Part shown: positions 39,204 through 49,257 of the stretch, one piece after another
How the letters are laid out: each line of letters opens with the position of its first letter
How positions within the stretch are numbered: position 1 is the first letter of the stretch
Origin: Pseudomonas sp. P8_229
Lineage (GTDB): Bacteria; Pseudomonadota; Gammaproteobacteria; Pseudomonadales; Pseudomonadaceae
Direction of reading: 5' to 3'
Assembly (NCBI RefSeq): GCF_034008635.1
Contig: NZ_CP125378.1
Span: 4,712,501 to 4,776,500, forward strand
Length of the DNA stretch: 64,000 bases
Made by a program: the position numbers and the translations under genes
The notes under the pieces: model-generated
What the model was told of the DNA's origin: nothing
Database searches by the model: none
The model's input: only the letters and a program-made list of their open reading frames with translations

Positions 39204-40034
39204 ATGGGCAGCATGCATCCCGTACAGGTGATCGCGGTGACCGGCGGCAAAGGTGGCGTCGGCAAGACTAACGTGTCAGTGAACTTGTCTCTGGCGCTGG
39301 CAGAGCTTGGCCGTCGGGTCATGCTGCTGGACGCCGACCTGGGGCTGGCGAACGTTGACGTTCTGCTGGGACTGACCCCCAAACGTACTCTGGCCGACGT
39401 GATCGAAGGCCGCTGTGAGCTGCGTGATGTGCTGTTGCAGGGGCCCGGCGGGATCCGCATCGTGCCGGCCGCTTCCGGCACCCAGAGCATGGTTCACCTG
39501 AGTCCGGCGCAACATGCCGGTCTGATCCAGGCCTTCAGCGACATCGGCGACAACCTCGATGTGCTGGTGATCGACACCGCTGCGGGTATTGGTGACTCGG
39601 TAGTCAGTTTCGTACGCGCCGCGCAGGAAGTGTTGCTGGTGGTGTGCGACGAGCCGACCTCGATCACCGACGCCTACGCGCTGATCAAACTGCTCAACCG
39701 CGACTACGGCATGAACCGCTTCCGCGTCCTCGCCAACATGGCGCAGAGCCCGCAGGAAGGGCGCAACCTGTTCGCCAAGTTGACCAAGGTCACGGATCGC
39801 TTCCTCGACGTCGCCTTACAATACGTCGGCGCGGTGCCGTACGACGAAAGCGTGCGCAAGGCAGTGCAGAAGCAGCGAGCGGTCTATGAAGCCTTTCCGC
39901 GTTCCAAGTGCGCGCTGGCGTTCAAGGCGATCGCGCAGAAGGTCGATACCTGGCCGCTGCCTGCCAACCCGCGCGGTCACCTTGAGTTTTTCGTCGAGCG
40001 CCTCGTGCAGCAAACGGCAGGGCCTGTGTTATGA
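39204..40034 (+). CDS. fleN: flagellar number regulator FleN (FlhG), MinD-type ATPase
   Basis: FleN limits flagellar number by binding FleQ and lowering its activity. The 276-residue product has the deviant Walker A KGGVGKT at residues 16-22 and the switch regions DADLGLANVD and IDTAAGIGDSVVSF. A further ATG lies at 39213. It overlaps fliA by 4 bases. Confidence 0.96.
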   Translation: MGSMHPVQVIAVTGGKGGVGKTNVSVNLSLALAELGRRVMLLDADLGLANVDVLLGLTPKRTLADVIEGRCELRDVLLQGPGGIRIVPAASGTQSMVHLSPAQHAGLIQAFSDIGDNLDVLVIDTAAGIGDSVVSFVRAAQEVLLVVCDEPTSITDAYALIKLLNRDYGMNRFRVLANMAQSPQEGRNLFAKLTKVTDRFLDVALQYVGAVPYDESVRKAVQKQRAVYEAFPRSKCALAFKAIAQKVDTWPLPANPRGHLEFFVERLVQQTAGPVL

Positions 40035-40771
40035 CCGCGAGCGGTATGAACTACTACAAGAAGTCGGCACGTGACGCGCAGTACGAGTTGATCGAGCGTT
40101 ACGCGCCACTGGTCAAGCGCATTGCCTATCACCTGCTGGCGCGCTTGCCGGCGAGTGTGCAGGTCGAGGATCTGATTCAGGCCGGAATGATCGGCCTGCT
40201 TGAAGTGTCGACCAAATATGACGCCAGCAAGGGCGCCAGTTTCGAAACGTACGCGGGCATTCGAATCCGCGGCGCGATGCTCGATGAAGTGCGCAAAGGG
40301 GATTGGGCACCACGCTCGGTTCACCGCAACACCCGTATGGTCAGTGACGCAATTCGGGCAATTGAAGCTAAAACCGGCCGTGATGCTAAAGATCACGAGG
40401 TTGCGGCCGAACTCCAATTGAGTCTCGACGATTACTACGGGATTTTGAATGACACGCTGGGCAGCCGGCTGTTCAGTTTCGACGACCTGTTGCAGGACGG
40501 CGAACACGAAGGGCTGCACGAGGATGGCGCCAGTGCTCATCTTGAGCCGTCACGCGATCTGGAAGATGAACGCTTCCAGGCCGCGCTGGCGGACGCGATT
40601 GCCAATTTGCCGGAGCGTGAGCGACTGGTGTTGGCGCTGTACTACGACGAAGAGCTGAACCTCAAGGAGATCGGTGAAGTCCTTGGCGTCAGTGAATCGC
40701 GGGTCAGCCAGTTACACAGCCAGTGCGCGGCCCGCTTGCGGGGGCGTTTGGGGGAGTGGCGAGCGCGCTGA
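40031..40771 (+). CDS. fliA: RNA polymerase sigma-28 factor for flagellar genes
   Basis: FliA directs late flagellar promoters, such as those found here before fliC and fliS. The 246-residue product has region 2 (VEDLIQAGMIGLLEVSTKYD, FETYAGIRIRGAMLDEVRKGDW), region 3 and region 4 helix-turn-helix (LKEIGEVLGVSESRVSQLHSQ). It is controlled by the anti-sigma factor FlgM, which is not in this window. A GCAGTGT/ACACTGC hairpin (40774-40792) without a T tract follows. Confidence 0.97.
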   Translation: MTASGMNYYKKSARDAQYELIERYAPLVKRIAYHLLARLPASVQVEDLIQAGMIGLLEVSTKYDASKGASFETYAGIRIRGAMLDEVRKGDWAPRSVHRNTRMVSDAIRAIEAKTGRDAKDHEVAAELQLSLDDYYGILNDTLGSRLFSFDDLLQDGEHEGLHEDGASAHLEPSRDLEDERFQAALADAIANLPERERLVLALYYDEELNLKEIGEVLGVSESRVSQLHSQCAARLRGRLGEWRAR

Positions 40772-40939
40772 AGGCAGTGTGGGGGACACTGCGAACGAGG
40801 CTGGTGCGGTGATCAACGGCACCGGTCTTGCTCTGTTGTGCTCCAGACAGTCATCGAGTGCTTTGCCGGATTGATTGAAATGGCGCGTCCAGGTGCTGGG
40901 CGCGTTTAAGACTGCTTGGAGGTCGAATTGGACAAGAAC

Positions 40940-41311
40940 ATGAAAATCCTCATCGTTGATGACTTCTCAACGATGCGGCGGATCATCAAGAACCTGCTGC
41001 GTGATCTGGGGTTCACCAACACCGTCGAGGCCGACGATGGCATCACTGCCATTCCGGTGCTCAACAGCGGAAGCATCGACTTTCTGGTAACGGACTGGAA
41101 CATGCCGGGCATGACCGGTATCGACCTGCTGCGCCACGTGCGTGCCGATGAAAAACTCAAGCACCTGCCGGTGCTGATGGTGACTGCAGAAGCCAAGCGC
41201 GAGCAGATCATCGAGGCGGCTCAGGCCGGTGTGAACGGCTACGTGGTCAAACCTTTCACGGCTCAGGCGCTGAAAGAAAAAATCGAGAAGATTTTCGAAC
41301 GCATCGGCTGA
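40940..41311 (+). CDS. cheY: chemotaxis response regulator CheY
   Basis: CheY is phosphorylated by CheA and binds FliM to change motor rotation. The 123-residue receiver has the acid pair DD near residue 7, phosphoacceptor Asp52 ([12 protein letters not shown]), Thr in MVTAEA and Lys in VVKPFTA. The ATG at 40940 gives the normal N terminus MKILIVDD. A strong GGAGG site at 40918-40922 is better spaced for a TTG at 40928, which would add four residues (MDKN). Confidence 0.95.
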   Translation: MKILIVDDFSTMRRIIKNLLRDLGFTNTVEADDGITAIPVLNSGSIDFLVTDWNMPGMTGIDLLRHVRADEKLKHLPVLMVTAEAKREQIIEAAQAGVNGYVVKPFTAQALKEKIEKIFERIG

Positions 41312-41329
41312 TGAACGCGCGGGGGAGCT

Positions 41330-42118
41330 ATGGAGCATAACGAATCTTCACAGGGCGATTTCGAATCGACCCTGAAAAAACACGCGGTCGAACTGGTCGA
41401 GAGCCTTGAAAAGGGCAGGTTCGGCGACGCTGTGCAACTGATCCATGAGCTCAATCAGACCCGTGACCGTGGCCTGTATCAGGAAGTGGGCAAGCTCACA
41501 CGCGAACTGCACAGTGCGATCGTCAACTTCCAGATCGATCCGCACATGCCGCAGGCCGAGGAAGTGTCGCAAATCACCGACGCCACCGAACGCCTGGGCT
41601 ATGTGGTCAAGCTGACCGAAGCCGCGGCCAACCGCACCATGGATCTGGTGGAAAGCGCTACCCCGGTGGTCAATGGCCTGGCTGAAGAAGCCCAGGCCCT
41701 GAGTACCGATTGGGGCCGTTTCATGCGTCGTGAAGTCGGGGCTGAAGAGTTCCGCGAACTGGCGCGCCGGGTCGACGGTTTTCTGTCGCGCAGCATCACG
41801 GACAACCGTGCGGTGTCGAGCAACCTCAACGACATCCTGCTGGCTCAGGATTACCAGGACCTCACCGGTCAGGTGATCAAGCGTGTGACCCAACTGGTCA
41901 CCGAAGTCGAAAGCAATTTGCTCAAACTCGTCCTCATGGCCAGTCAGGTGGACCGCTTTGCGGGCATCGAACACGACCGCGCCGCGATGCTTGCAGAAAA
42001 AGATCCACAAAAACATCTCTCGCAGGGTGAAGGTCCGCAGATTCATGCCGATAAACGAGAAGACGTTGTGTCCGGTCAGGACGATGTGGACGATTTGTTA
42101 TCCAGCCTTGGATTCTAG
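41330..42118 (+). CDS. cheZ: CheY-P phosphatase CheZ
   Basis: CheZ removes phosphate from CheY-P. The 262-residue product is a long helical hairpin with the catalytic LLAQDYQDLTGQVIKRV region and the C-terminal CheY-binding peptide DVDDLLSSLGF. It begins 18 bases after cheY. Confidence 0.96.
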   Translation: MEHNESSQGDFESTLKKHAVELVESLEKGRFGDAVQLIHELNQTRDRGLYQEVGKLTRELHSAIVNFQIDPHMPQAEEVSQITDATERLGYVVKLTEAAANRTMDLVESATPVVNGLAEEAQALSTDWGRFMRREVGAEEFRELARRVDGFLSRSITDNRAVSSNLNDILLAQDYQDLTGQVIKRVTQLVTEVESNLLKLVLMASQVDRFAGIEHDRAAMLAEKDPQKHLSQGEGPQIHADKREDVVSGQDDVDDLLSSLGF

Positions 42119-42172
42119 AGTTTTGGAATTTTAGGTTTTTTGGGTTTTTAGACCTGTAGGAGCACCCCATTA

Positions 42173-44446
42173 ATGAGCTTCGGCGCCGATGAAGAGATCC
42201 TTCAGGATTTCCTGGTTGAGGCCGGCGAGATTCTTGAGCAACTGTCCGAACAACTGGTCGAGCTGGAAAGCCGCCCGGATGACGCAGATCTGCTCAACGC
42301 AATTTTTCGCGGTTTCCACACTGTAAAAGGGGGCGCCGGCTTCCTTCAGCTCAACGAGCTGGTGGAGTGCTGTCACATCGCCGAAAACGTGTTCGACATC
42401 CTGCGCAAGGGTGAACGTCGCGTTGATGCAGAACTGATGGACGTGGTGCTCGAAGCACTGGACGCGGTGAACAGCATGTTCAGCGAAGTCCGTGAACGGG
42501 CACCGATCACCGCTGCGACCCCGGAACTGCTGGCCGCTCTGGCGCGCCTGGCCGAACCGCAATCGGCGGACGTCGCCCCGGCATCGCCAGTGGCCGAGAT
42601 GATCGAAGAGCTGGTCGTCGAAGGCGATTCGGGTGACATCACCGATAACGAATTTGAACAGCTGCTGGATTCGCTGAACGCCGCCAAGGCCGAAGCCGAA
42701 GCCCCGGCCGCTGCTGCACCTGCACCTGCGCCGGCTGCCGATGCTGCTGCCGGCGATGAAATCACCGACGCCGAATTCGAGTCGTTGCTTGATCAACTGC
42801 ACGGCAAAGGCCAGTTCGCGGCGGATGCCGTGGCACCGACTGCAGCGGCTCCGGCAGCACCGGCGGCGGGCGACAGCTCGGACATCACCGACGACGAATT
42901 CGAAGCACTGCTCGATCAGTTGCACGGCAAGGGCAACTTTGCCGTGGAAGCGCTGGAGTCGGCGATCGCCTCGGCGCCTGCCGCTCCTGCCGCTCCGGCG
43001 GCTGCGGCTGCCGGTAGCGACCTGATCAGCGATCACGAGTTCGAATCGCTGCTCGACGAACTGCACGGCAAAGGCAAGTTCACCGACGTCGGCGCCGCGA
43101 CTGCGGGCACCGCATCGACCGTGGCTGCGCCTGCCGCCAAGGCTCCGGCTGCTGCGCCAAAGGCTGCTCCGAAGCCTGAACCAAAGGCCGAAACGCCAAA
43201 ACCGGCTGCCGCTGCTGCACCGGCTCCGGCCCGCGCCGCCGCCGCTGCTCCGCCACCGGAAAAACCGGCCAGCGAAGCCGAGACCACTGTTCGTGTCGAT
43301 ACCGCGCGTCTCGACGAAATCATGAACATGGTTGGCGAACTGGTACTGGTGCGTAACCGTCTGGTGCGCCTGGGTCTCAACAGCGGCGACGAAGCCATGT
43401 CCAAGGCCGTGTCGAACCTCGACGTGGTCACGGCTGACTTGCAGACCGCGGTGATGAAGACCCGGATGCAGCCGATCAAGAAGGTCTTCGGGCGCTTCCC
43501 GCGCCTGGTTCGTGACCTGGCGCGTCAGCTCAAGAAAGAGATCAACCTGGAACTGGTGGGTGAAGAAACCGACCTCGACAAAAACCTTGTCGAGGCCCTG
43601 GCCGACCCGCTGGTCCACTTGGTGCGCAACGCCGTCGACCACGGCATCGAGTCGCCGGAAGAGCGCGAAGCCTCGGGCAAGGCCCGTGGCGGTCGCGTGG
43701 TACTGGCAGCCGAGCAGGAAGGCGACCACATCCTGTTGTCGATCTCCGACGACGGCAAGGGCATGGACCCGAACGTCCTGCGCGCCATCGCGGTAAAACG
43801 CGGCGTGATGGACAAAGATGCGGCCGATCGCCTCAGCGATACCGAGTGCTACAACCTGATTTTCGCCCCGGGTTTCTCGACCAAGACCGAGATCTCCGAC
43901 GTGTCCGGCCGTGGTGTCGGCATGGACGTGGTGAAGACCAAGATTTCCCAGCTCAACGGTTCGATCAACATCTACTCGACCAAGGGTCAGGGCTCGAAGA
44001 TCGTCATCAAGGTGCCGCTGACGCTCGCGATCATGCCAACCCTGATGGTGATGCTCGGCAATCAGGCGTTTGCGTTCCCGTTGGTCAACGTCAACGAAAT
44101 CTTCCACCTCGACCTGTCGACCACCAACGTGGTGGACGGTCAGGAAGTGGTGATCGTGCGGGACAAGGCGCTGCCATTGTTCTACCTCAAGCGCTGGCTG
44201 GTCAGCTCCGCCGCTCACGAAGAGCAGCGCGAAGGCCATGTGGTGATCCTTTCGGTGGGCACCCAGCGGATCGGCTTCGTCGTCGATCAACTGGTCGGTC
44301 AGGAAGAAGTGGTCATCAAGCCATTGGGCAAAATGCTCCAGGGCACTCCGGGCATGTCCGGCGCCACCATCACTGGTGACGGCCGCATCGCTCTGATCCT
44401 CGATGTTCCAAGCATGCTCAAGCGTTACGCCGCACGGCGTATTTGA
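42173..44446 (+). CDS. cheA: chemotaxis histidine kinase CheA
   Basis: CheA couples receptor state to CheY and CheB phosphorylation. The 757-residue product has the P1 Hpt domain with His49 ([13 protein letters not shown]), a long Ala/Pro-rich linker, dimerisation and HATPase_c domains ([30 protein letters not shown]) and a C-terminal CheW-like domain. The linker carries four copies of an ITDxEFExLLDxLHGKG-like motif, near residues 155, 195, 236 and 282, the last three ending HGKG. In vibrios the matching linker region (LID) binds ParC/ParP, whose homologues are encoded just downstream. Confidence 0.96.
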   Translation: MSFGADEEILQDFLVEAGEILEQLSEQLVELESRPDDADLLNAIFRGFHTVKGGAGFLQLNELVECCHIAENVFDILRKGERRVDAELMDVVLEALDAVNSMFSEVRERAPITAATPELLAALARLAEPQSADVAPASPVAEMIEELVVEGDSGDITDNEFEQLLDSLNAAKAEAEAPAAAAPAPAPAADAAAGDEITDAEFESLLDQLHGKGQFAADAVAPTAAAPAAPAAGDSSDITDDEFEALLDQLHGKGNFAVEALESAIASAPAAPAAPAAAAAGSDLISDHEFESLLDELHGKGKFTDVGAATAGTASTVAAPAAKAPAAAPKAAPKPEPKAETPKPAAAAAPAPARAAAAAPPPEKPASEAETTVRVDTARLDEIMNMVGELVLVRNRLVRLGLNSGDEAMSKAVSNLDVVTADLQTAVMKTRMQPIKKVFGRFPRLVRDLARQLKKEINLELVGEETDLDKNLVEALADPLVHLVRNAVDHGIESPEEREASGKARGGRVVLAAEQEGDHILLSISDDGKGMDPNVLRAIAVKRGVMDKDAADRLSDTECYNLIFAPGFSTKTEISDVSGRGVGMDVVKTKISQLNGSINIYSTKGQGSKIVIKVPLTLAIMPTLMVMLGNQAFAFPLVNVNEIFHLDLSTTNVVDGQEVVIVRDKALPLFYLKRWLVSSAAHEEQREGHVVILSVGTQRIGFVVDQLVGQEEVVIKPLGKMLQGTPGMSGATITGDGRIALILDVPSMLKRYAARRI

Positions 44447-44453
44447 ATCCGGG

Positions 44454-44479
44454 GCAGCGGGGCGACGACGTCCCGCTGC
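44454..44479 (+). other. intergenic hairpin between cheA and cheB
   Basis: GCAGCGGG (44454-44461) and CCCGCTGC (44472-44479) form an 8-bp stem with a 10-base loop. No T tract follows, so it may stabilise or segment the message rather than terminate it. Confidence 0.55.
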
Positions 44480-44495
44480 GCCTAATGGAGTGTTT

Positions 44496-45650
44496 ATGGC
44501 AGTCAAAGTCCTGGTGGTGGACGATTCGGGTTTTTTCCGCCGCCGCGTCTCGGAAATTCTTTCAGCGGATCCGAGCATCCAGGTGGTCGGCACGGCCACC
44601 AACGGTAAAGAGGCGATCGATCAGGCCCTGGCGCTCAAGCCGGACGTGATCACCATGGACTACGAGATGCCGATGATGGACGGCATCACGGCAGTGCGGC
44701 ACATCATGCAGCGTTGCCCGACCCCGGTGTTGATGTTCTCCTCGCTGACCCACGAAGGCGCCCGGGTAACCCTGGATGCGCTGGACGCTGGCGCGGTGGA
44801 TTTCCTGCCGAAGAATTTCGAAGACATCTCGCGTAACCCCGAGAAGGTCAAGCAACTGCTGTGCGAGAAGGTCCATAGCATTTCGCGCAGTAACCGTCGT
44901 TTCAGTGCCTACAGTGCGCCGGCTCCGGCCACTGCACCGACGCCTGCGCCTGCGCCTGCTCCGGCGGCATCGAGCTTCAGCAGTCACAGCAGCAGCGCGC
45001 CAACGCGTCCGGCACCTGCGCCTGCGCATGCTCCAGCGGCCAGCCGCGCGCCGGCTGCCAGCGCTTCGTCGCCGGCACCGAAACGCAAAGCCTACAAACT
45101 GGTTGCCATCGGTACGTCGACTGGCGGCCCGGTTGCGCTGCAACGAGTGCTGACTCAGTTGCCGGCGAACTTCCCGGCACCGATCGTGCTGATCCAGCAC
45201 ATGCCGGCGGCGTTCACCAAGGCGTTTGCCGAGCGTCTCGATAAGCTGTGCCGCATCAGCGTCAAGGAAGCCGAGGATGGCGACATTCTGCGTCCGGGCC
45301 TGGCGCTGCTGGCCCCGGGTGGCAAGCAGATGATGATCGATGGCCGTGGCGCGGTGAAAATCCTCCCGGGCGACGAGCGTCTGAACTACAAGCCGTGCGT
45401 GGACATCACCTTCGGTTCGGCAGCCAAGTCCTATGGTGACAAAGTTCTGGCGGTCGTACTGACCGGCATGGGCGCCGATGGCCGTGAAGGTGCGCGTCTG
45501 CTCAAGCAGGGCGGCAGCGCGGTGTGGGCACAAGATGAGGCAAGCTGCGTGATCTACGGCATGCCGATGGCCATCGTCAAAGCTGATCTCGCCGACGCGG
45601 TGTACAGCCTGGACGACATCGGCAAGCACATCGTCGAGGCGTGTATCTGA
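44496..45650 (+). CDS. cheB: chemotaxis methylesterase/glutamine deamidase CheB
   Basis: CheB demethylates receptors for adaptation. The 384-residue product has an N-terminal receiver ([16 protein letters not shown], Asp55), an Ala/Pro/Ser-rich linker (about 140-200) and the methylesterase domain with IGTSTGG, IQHMP and LTGMGADG holding the Ser-His-Asp triad. The ATG at 44496 has a GGAG site; the frame is open further upstream but that part is the cheA-cheB spacer. Confidence 0.96.
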   Translation: MAVKVLVVDDSGFFRRRVSEILSADPSIQVVGTATNGKEAIDQALALKPDVITMDYEMPMMDGITAVRHIMQRCPTPVLMFSSLTHEGARVTLDALDAGAVDFLPKNFEDISRNPEKVKQLLCEKVHSISRSNRRFSAYSAPAPATAPTPAPAPAPAASSFSSHSSSAPTRPAPAPAHAPAASRAPAASASSPAPKRKAYKLVAIGTSTGGPVALQRVLTQLPANFPAPIVLIQHMPAAFTKAFAERLDKLCRISVKEAEDGDILRPGLALLAPGGKQMMIDGRGAVKILPGDERLNYKPCVDITFGSAAKSYGDKVLAVVLTGMGADGREGARLLKQGGSAVWAQDEASCVIYGMPMAIVKADLADAVYSLDDIGKHIVEACI

Positions 45651-46390
45651 TGGATGTTCTAAGCCTTATCGGGATCATCATGGCGTTCGTCGCCATCATT
45701 GGCGGCAACTACCTTGAAGGCGGCCACCTCGGTGCGCTGGCCAACGGTCCTGCCGCGTTGATCGTGCTCGGCGGCACCATCGGTGCAGCGCTGCTGCAAT
45801 CGCCGATGAGCGCCTTCAAGCGCGCCATGCAGATCCTCGCCTGGATTCTGTTCCCGCCACGGGTGGACCTGGCCGGCGGTATCGACCGGGTGGTCAACTG
45901 GAGCCTCACCGCGCGCAAGGAAGGCTTGCTTGGCCTGGAAGGCGTAGCCGATGCCGAACCGGACAACTACTCGCGCAAAGGCCTGCAACTGCTGGTCGAT
46001 GGCGCTGAGCCGGAAGCGATTCGCAGCATCCTCGAAGTGGATTTTTACACCCAGGAAGCGCGCGACATCGAGGCGGCCAAAGTCTTTGAAAGCATGGGCG
46101 GCTACGCGCCGACCATCGGCATCATCGGTGCGGTGATGGGCCTGATTCACGTGATGGGCAACCTCGCTGATCCGACGCAACTGGGCAGCGGCATCGCCGT
46201 GGCTTTCGTCGCGACCATCTACGGTGTCGCCAGTGCCAACCTGGTCTTGCTGCCGGTCGCGGCCAAGCTCAAGTCAATCGCGTTGCGGCAGTCGCGTTAT
46301 CGCGAAATGTTGTTGGAAGGGATCCTGTCGATCGCCGAAGGTGAAAACCCTCGCTCTATCGAGCTGAAGCTTCAGGGCTTCATGGATTGA
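45650..46390 (+). CDS. motC: flagellar motor stator protein MotC (MotA family)
   Basis: MotC is the proton-channel A subunit of the second stator in pseudomonads. The 246-residue product has four membrane segments and the conserved EAARDIEAAKVFESMGGYAPTIGIIGAVMGLIHVM-type region in the second half. The ATG shares a base with the cheB stop (TGATG). Confidence 0.95.
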   Translation: MDVLSLIGIIMAFVAIIGGNYLEGGHLGALANGPAALIVLGGTIGAALLQSPMSAFKRAMQILAWILFPPRVDLAGGIDRVVNWSLTARKEGLLGLEGVADAEPDNYSRKGLQLLVDGAEPEAIRSILEVDFYTQEARDIEAAKVFESMGGYAPTIGIIGAVMGLIHVMGNLADPTQLGSGIAVAFVATIYGVASANLVLLPVAAKLKSIALRQSRYREMLLEGILSIAEGENPRSIELKLQGFMD

Positions 46391-46405
46391 TGGGGGTAAT
46401 GGACT

Positions 46406-47296
46406 ATGGCTCGTCGCAGGCACCAGGAAGAACACGTTAATCACGAGCGCTGGCTCGTGTCCTATGCGGACTTCATTACGCTGCTGTTCGCTTTCTTCGT
46501 GGTGATGTACTCGATCTCGTCGATCAACGAAGGCAAGTACAAGGTCATTTCCGAAGCGCTGATCGGGGTTTTCACCGACTCCGACCGCTCGCTCAAGCCG
46601 ATCCCGATTGGCGATGAACGACCGAAGACCGTGACCCCGGCCAAGCCGTTGGTCAAGGATAGCGAACAGGTCGACGCCGGTATCGCTGGCGCCAGTGATC
46701 CGTTGAAAAGCATTGCCGATGACATCAGTGCGGCGTTCGGCGACCTGATCGCTTCCAACCAGATGACCGTGCGCGGCAACGAGTTGTGGGTCGAGATCGA
46801 ACTCAATTCCAGCCTGTTGTTCGGCAGCGGCGACGCCATGCCGAGCGACATCGCCTTCAACATCATCGACAAGGTAGCGGCGATCCTCAAACCGTTCGAT
46901 AACCCGATCCACGTCGAAGGTTTTACTGATGATCAGCCGATCCGTACCGCGCAGTACCCGACCAACTGGGAGCTGTCTTCGGCGCGTTCGGCGAGCATCG
47001 TCCGGATGCTCGCGATGCAGGGTGTGAACCCTGGCCGTCTGGCATCGGTGGGTTATGGCGAGTTCCAGCCAGTGGCCAACAACGCCACTGCCGAGGGCCG
47101 CGCGAAAAACCGTCGTGTGGTGCTGGTGGTGTCGCGAAACCTCGATGTACGCCGCAGTCTGACCGGTACCGGAACCGCCAATGCACAACCGGACGCGGCG
47201 TTGAAGCGTGCTGGCACACAAACTGCACCGACCCCGGTCAAGACGCCGGGACGCGAGAGTGCCGTCAATTCTCCGTCACCCGCATTAATACGCTGA
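46406..47296 (+). CDS. motD: flagellar motor stator protein MotD (MotB family)
   Basis: MotD is the peptidoglycan-anchored B subunit of the MotCD stator. The 296-residue product has one N-terminal membrane helix with the proton-carrying Asp in LVSYADFITLLFAFFVVMYS and a C-terminal OmpA-like domain (VEGFTDDQPIRTAQYPTNWELSSARSASIVRML). The tail is Ala/Pro/Thr-rich. Confidence 0.95.
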   Translation: MARRRHQEEHVNHERWLVSYADFITLLFAFFVVMYSISSINEGKYKVISEALIGVFTDSDRSLKPIPIGDERPKTVTPAKPLVKDSEQVDAGIAGASDPLKSIADDISAAFGDLIASNQMTVRGNELWVEIELNSSLLFGSGDAMPSDIAFNIIDKVAAILKPFDNPIHVEGFTDDQPIRTAQYPTNWELSSARSASIVRMLAMQGVNPGRLASVGYGEFQPVANNATAEGRAKNRRVVLVVSRNLDVRRSLTGTGTANAQPDAALKRAGTQTAPTPVKTPGRESAVNSPSPALIR

Positions 47297-47339
47297 GCTA
47301 TGTCTCGGTCGAGCATCTCGGCCGGGAGGAACGAACCGA

Positions 47340-48128
47340 ATGAGAGTCTGGGCAGTCGCCAATCAAAAGGGTGGTGTCGGTAAAACCACATCTTCCATCG
47401 CTTTAGCCGGATTGCTGGCGGAGGCGGGCAAGCGCGTGGTTGTGGTCGATCTCGACCCGCACGGCTCGATGACCAGCTATTTCGGCTACGACCCCGACAG
47501 CCTGGAACACAGCAACTACGACCTGTTTCTGCACAAGGGCACGGTGCCGCAAGGCTTGCCCGGGCAGTTGCTGTTGTCGACCAGCGACGAACGCATTTCC
47601 CTGTTGCCATCGAGCACCGCACTCGCGACCCTTGAGCGCCAGTCGCCGGGGCAGAGTGGTCTGGGCCTGGTGATCGCCAAGAGTCTGGCGCAGCTGTGGC
47701 AGGACTTCGATTACGCCGTGATCGACAGCCCGCCGTTGCTTGGTGTGCTGATGGTCAACGCCCTGGCTGCGAGCCAGCAACTGGTGATCCCGGTGCAGAC
47801 CGAGCACCTGGCCGTCAAAGGTCTGGAGCGCATGGTCAACACTCTGGCGATGATCAACCGCTCGCGCAAACAGGCGCTGCCGTTCAGCATCGTGCCGACC
47901 CTGTTCGACCGCCGCACCCAGGCGTCGCTGGGCACCTTGCGCGTACTGCGTGACAAATTCCCCGAGGAAATCTGGCAGGGTTACATCCCGGTCGATACCC
48001 GTCTGCGTGACGCCAGCCGGGCCGGTGTCACGCCTTCGCAATTCGACGGCAAGAGCCGTGGCGTGCTGGCTTACCGCGCGCTGCTCAAGCATCTGCTGGC
48101 GCAACAACTTGTTCCGCAGGTGGCGTGA
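47340..48128 (+). CDS. parC: ParA-like ATPase for chemotaxis array placement
   Basis: ParC places chemoreceptor arrays at the cell pole in polarly flagellated gammaproteobacteria. The 262-residue product starts MRVWAVANQKGGVGKTTSS (deviant Walker A from residue 10) and has VVDLDPHGSMTSYFGY and VIDSPPLLGVLMVNAL switch motifs. It lacks a helix-turn-helix, unlike plasmid ParA proteins. parP follows after a 105-base gap containing a lone REP. Confidence 0.9.
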   Translation: MRVWAVANQKGGVGKTTSSIALAGLLAEAGKRVVVVDLDPHGSMTSYFGYDPDSLEHSNYDLFLHKGTVPQGLPGQLLLSTSDERISLLPSSTALATLERQSPGQSGLGLVIAKSLAQLWQDFDYAVIDSPPLLGVLMVNALAASQQLVIPVQTEHLAVKGLERMVNTLAMINRSRKQALPFSIVPTLFDRRTQASLGTLRVLRDKFPEEIWQGYIPVDTRLRDASRAGVTPSQFDGKSRGVLAYRALLKHLLAQQLVPQVA

Positions 48129-48170
48129 GATGACCGTGACCCGATCGCGCATGCTCGACTTACACAAATC

Positions 48171-48200
48171 CTGTGGGAGCGAGCCTGCTCGCGAAACAGG
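48171..48200. repeat. single REP between parC and parP
   Basis: CTGTGGGAGCGAGCCTGCTC followed by GCGAAACAGG is one REP unit with a small inverted end (CCTGT/ACAGG). It stands inside what is otherwise a tightly linked operon. Confidence 0.8.
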
Positions 48201-48233
48201 CGACGCGGTTTCCCTGTCTGGCGCTGTTGACCG

Positions 48234-49187
48234 ATGAACCGCCCAGTCAAACTCACCTCGCGTCCGCAGTTGGCGCTGCAATCCTATCTGGACGGCTTGC
48301 TGCAGGAAATTCCTGAGGAGCTGCCGCCGGCAATCGAAGTGCAGCCTGAAATTGTGGAAAGCGCCGAGACGCTGGACGAGTTCCAGGCAGCGGTACTGGA
48401 AGAACAGGCGCGTGATGCGCAAAAAACCGCCAAACCGGCCACACCGGTGGCTGCGCCTGCCGCCGCACCAGTGGCCAAGGCACCCGTCGCATTGATTGAA
48501 GAGGCGGAGCCGATCCGCGCAGCGGTTTCGACGCTCGCACCGCTGCTGCAAACCCAGTTGCTGAAAACCGCGCCGGAACCGGCGGTGGTCGAACCGGCAC
48601 CGGTTGCGCCCGCACCCGTCGAGCAGACGCTGGTGCCGCCGCTGGTGGAAGTGCACCTGCCACCAAGCAACACGCCGCCACCGGTAGACACCGATGGCCG
48701 CCCGGCCTGGGCCTCGGAAGCCTTCGAATGCCTGTTGTTCGATGTCGCCGGGCTGACCCTGGCCGTACCGCTGGTGTGCCTTGGCTCGATCTATTCGCTG
48801 GCCGGCCACGAGTTGACGCCGCTATTCGGTCAGCCGGAATGGTTCCTCGGGATTCTGCCGAGCCAGGCCGGCAATCTGAAAGTGCTGGATACCGCGCGTT
48901 GGGTCATGCCGGATCGCTATCGCGATGACTTCCGTCAGGGCCTGCAGTACGTGATTTCGGTACAAGGTTATGAATGGGGCCTGGCAGTGCATCAGGTCAG
49001 TCGCTCGTTGCGTCTGGACCCGAATGAAATCAAATGGAGAAGTCACCGGGGTCAGCGGCCATGGCTCGCCGGCACGGTGATTGAACACATGTGCGCCTTG
49101 CTCGATGTCGCTGCACTGGCCGAGTTGATCGCCAGCGGCGGGGCAAAACACATGTCCGGCAGTAAGCCGAATCACAAACCGACATAA
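48234..49187 (+). CDS. parP: CheW-domain array protein ParP
   Basis: ParP links ParC to CheA and receptors and helps integrate signalling proteins into polar arrays. The 317-residue product has an Ala/Pro/Val-rich N-terminal half (to about 155) and a C-terminal CheW-like domain (ECLLFDVAGLTLAVPLVCLGSIYSL onward). The order parC-parP-cheW matches other pseudomonads and vibrios. Confidence 0.88.
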   Translation: MNRPVKLTSRPQLALQSYLDGLLQEIPEELPPAIEVQPEIVESAETLDEFQAAVLEEQARDAQKTAKPATPVAAPAAAPVAKAPVALIEEAEPIRAAVSTLAPLLQTQLLKTAPEPAVVEPAPVAPAPVEQTLVPPLVEVHLPPSNTPPPVDTDGRPAWASEAFECLLFDVAGLTLAVPLVCLGSIYSLAGHELTPLFGQPEWFLGILPSQAGNLKVLDTARWVMPDRYRDDFRQGLQYVISVQGYEWGLAVHQVSRSLRLDPNEIKWRSHRGQRPWLAGTVIEHMCALLDVAALAELIASGGAKHMSGSKPNHKPT

Positions 49188-49193
49188 CAGACA

Positions 49194-49211
49194 CCGGCAT
49201 AGCCATGCCGG
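49194..49211 (+). other. intergenic hairpin between parP and cheW
   Basis: CCGGCAT and ATGCCGG form a perfect 7-bp stem around AGCC. No T tract is present. Confidence 0.55.
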
Positions 49212-49257
49212 CGAACGAAACATACACCGCGAGCGCGGTACTTCGAGGGGCTAGGGT

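Noticed and set aside
40774..40792. Terminator after fliA
   Set aside because: The 7-bp stem is not followed by a T tract, so it was only mentioned with fliA.
42170..44602. 810-residue open frame on the minus strand
   Set aside because: It is antisense to cheA; the Ser/Arg/Gly runs mirror the Ala/Pro linker. No independent evidence of coding.
47340..48128. ParA of a plasmid or chromosome partition system
   Set aside because: It has no parB or parS beside it and sits between motD and a CheW-domain gene, so the chemotaxis ParC assignment is better.
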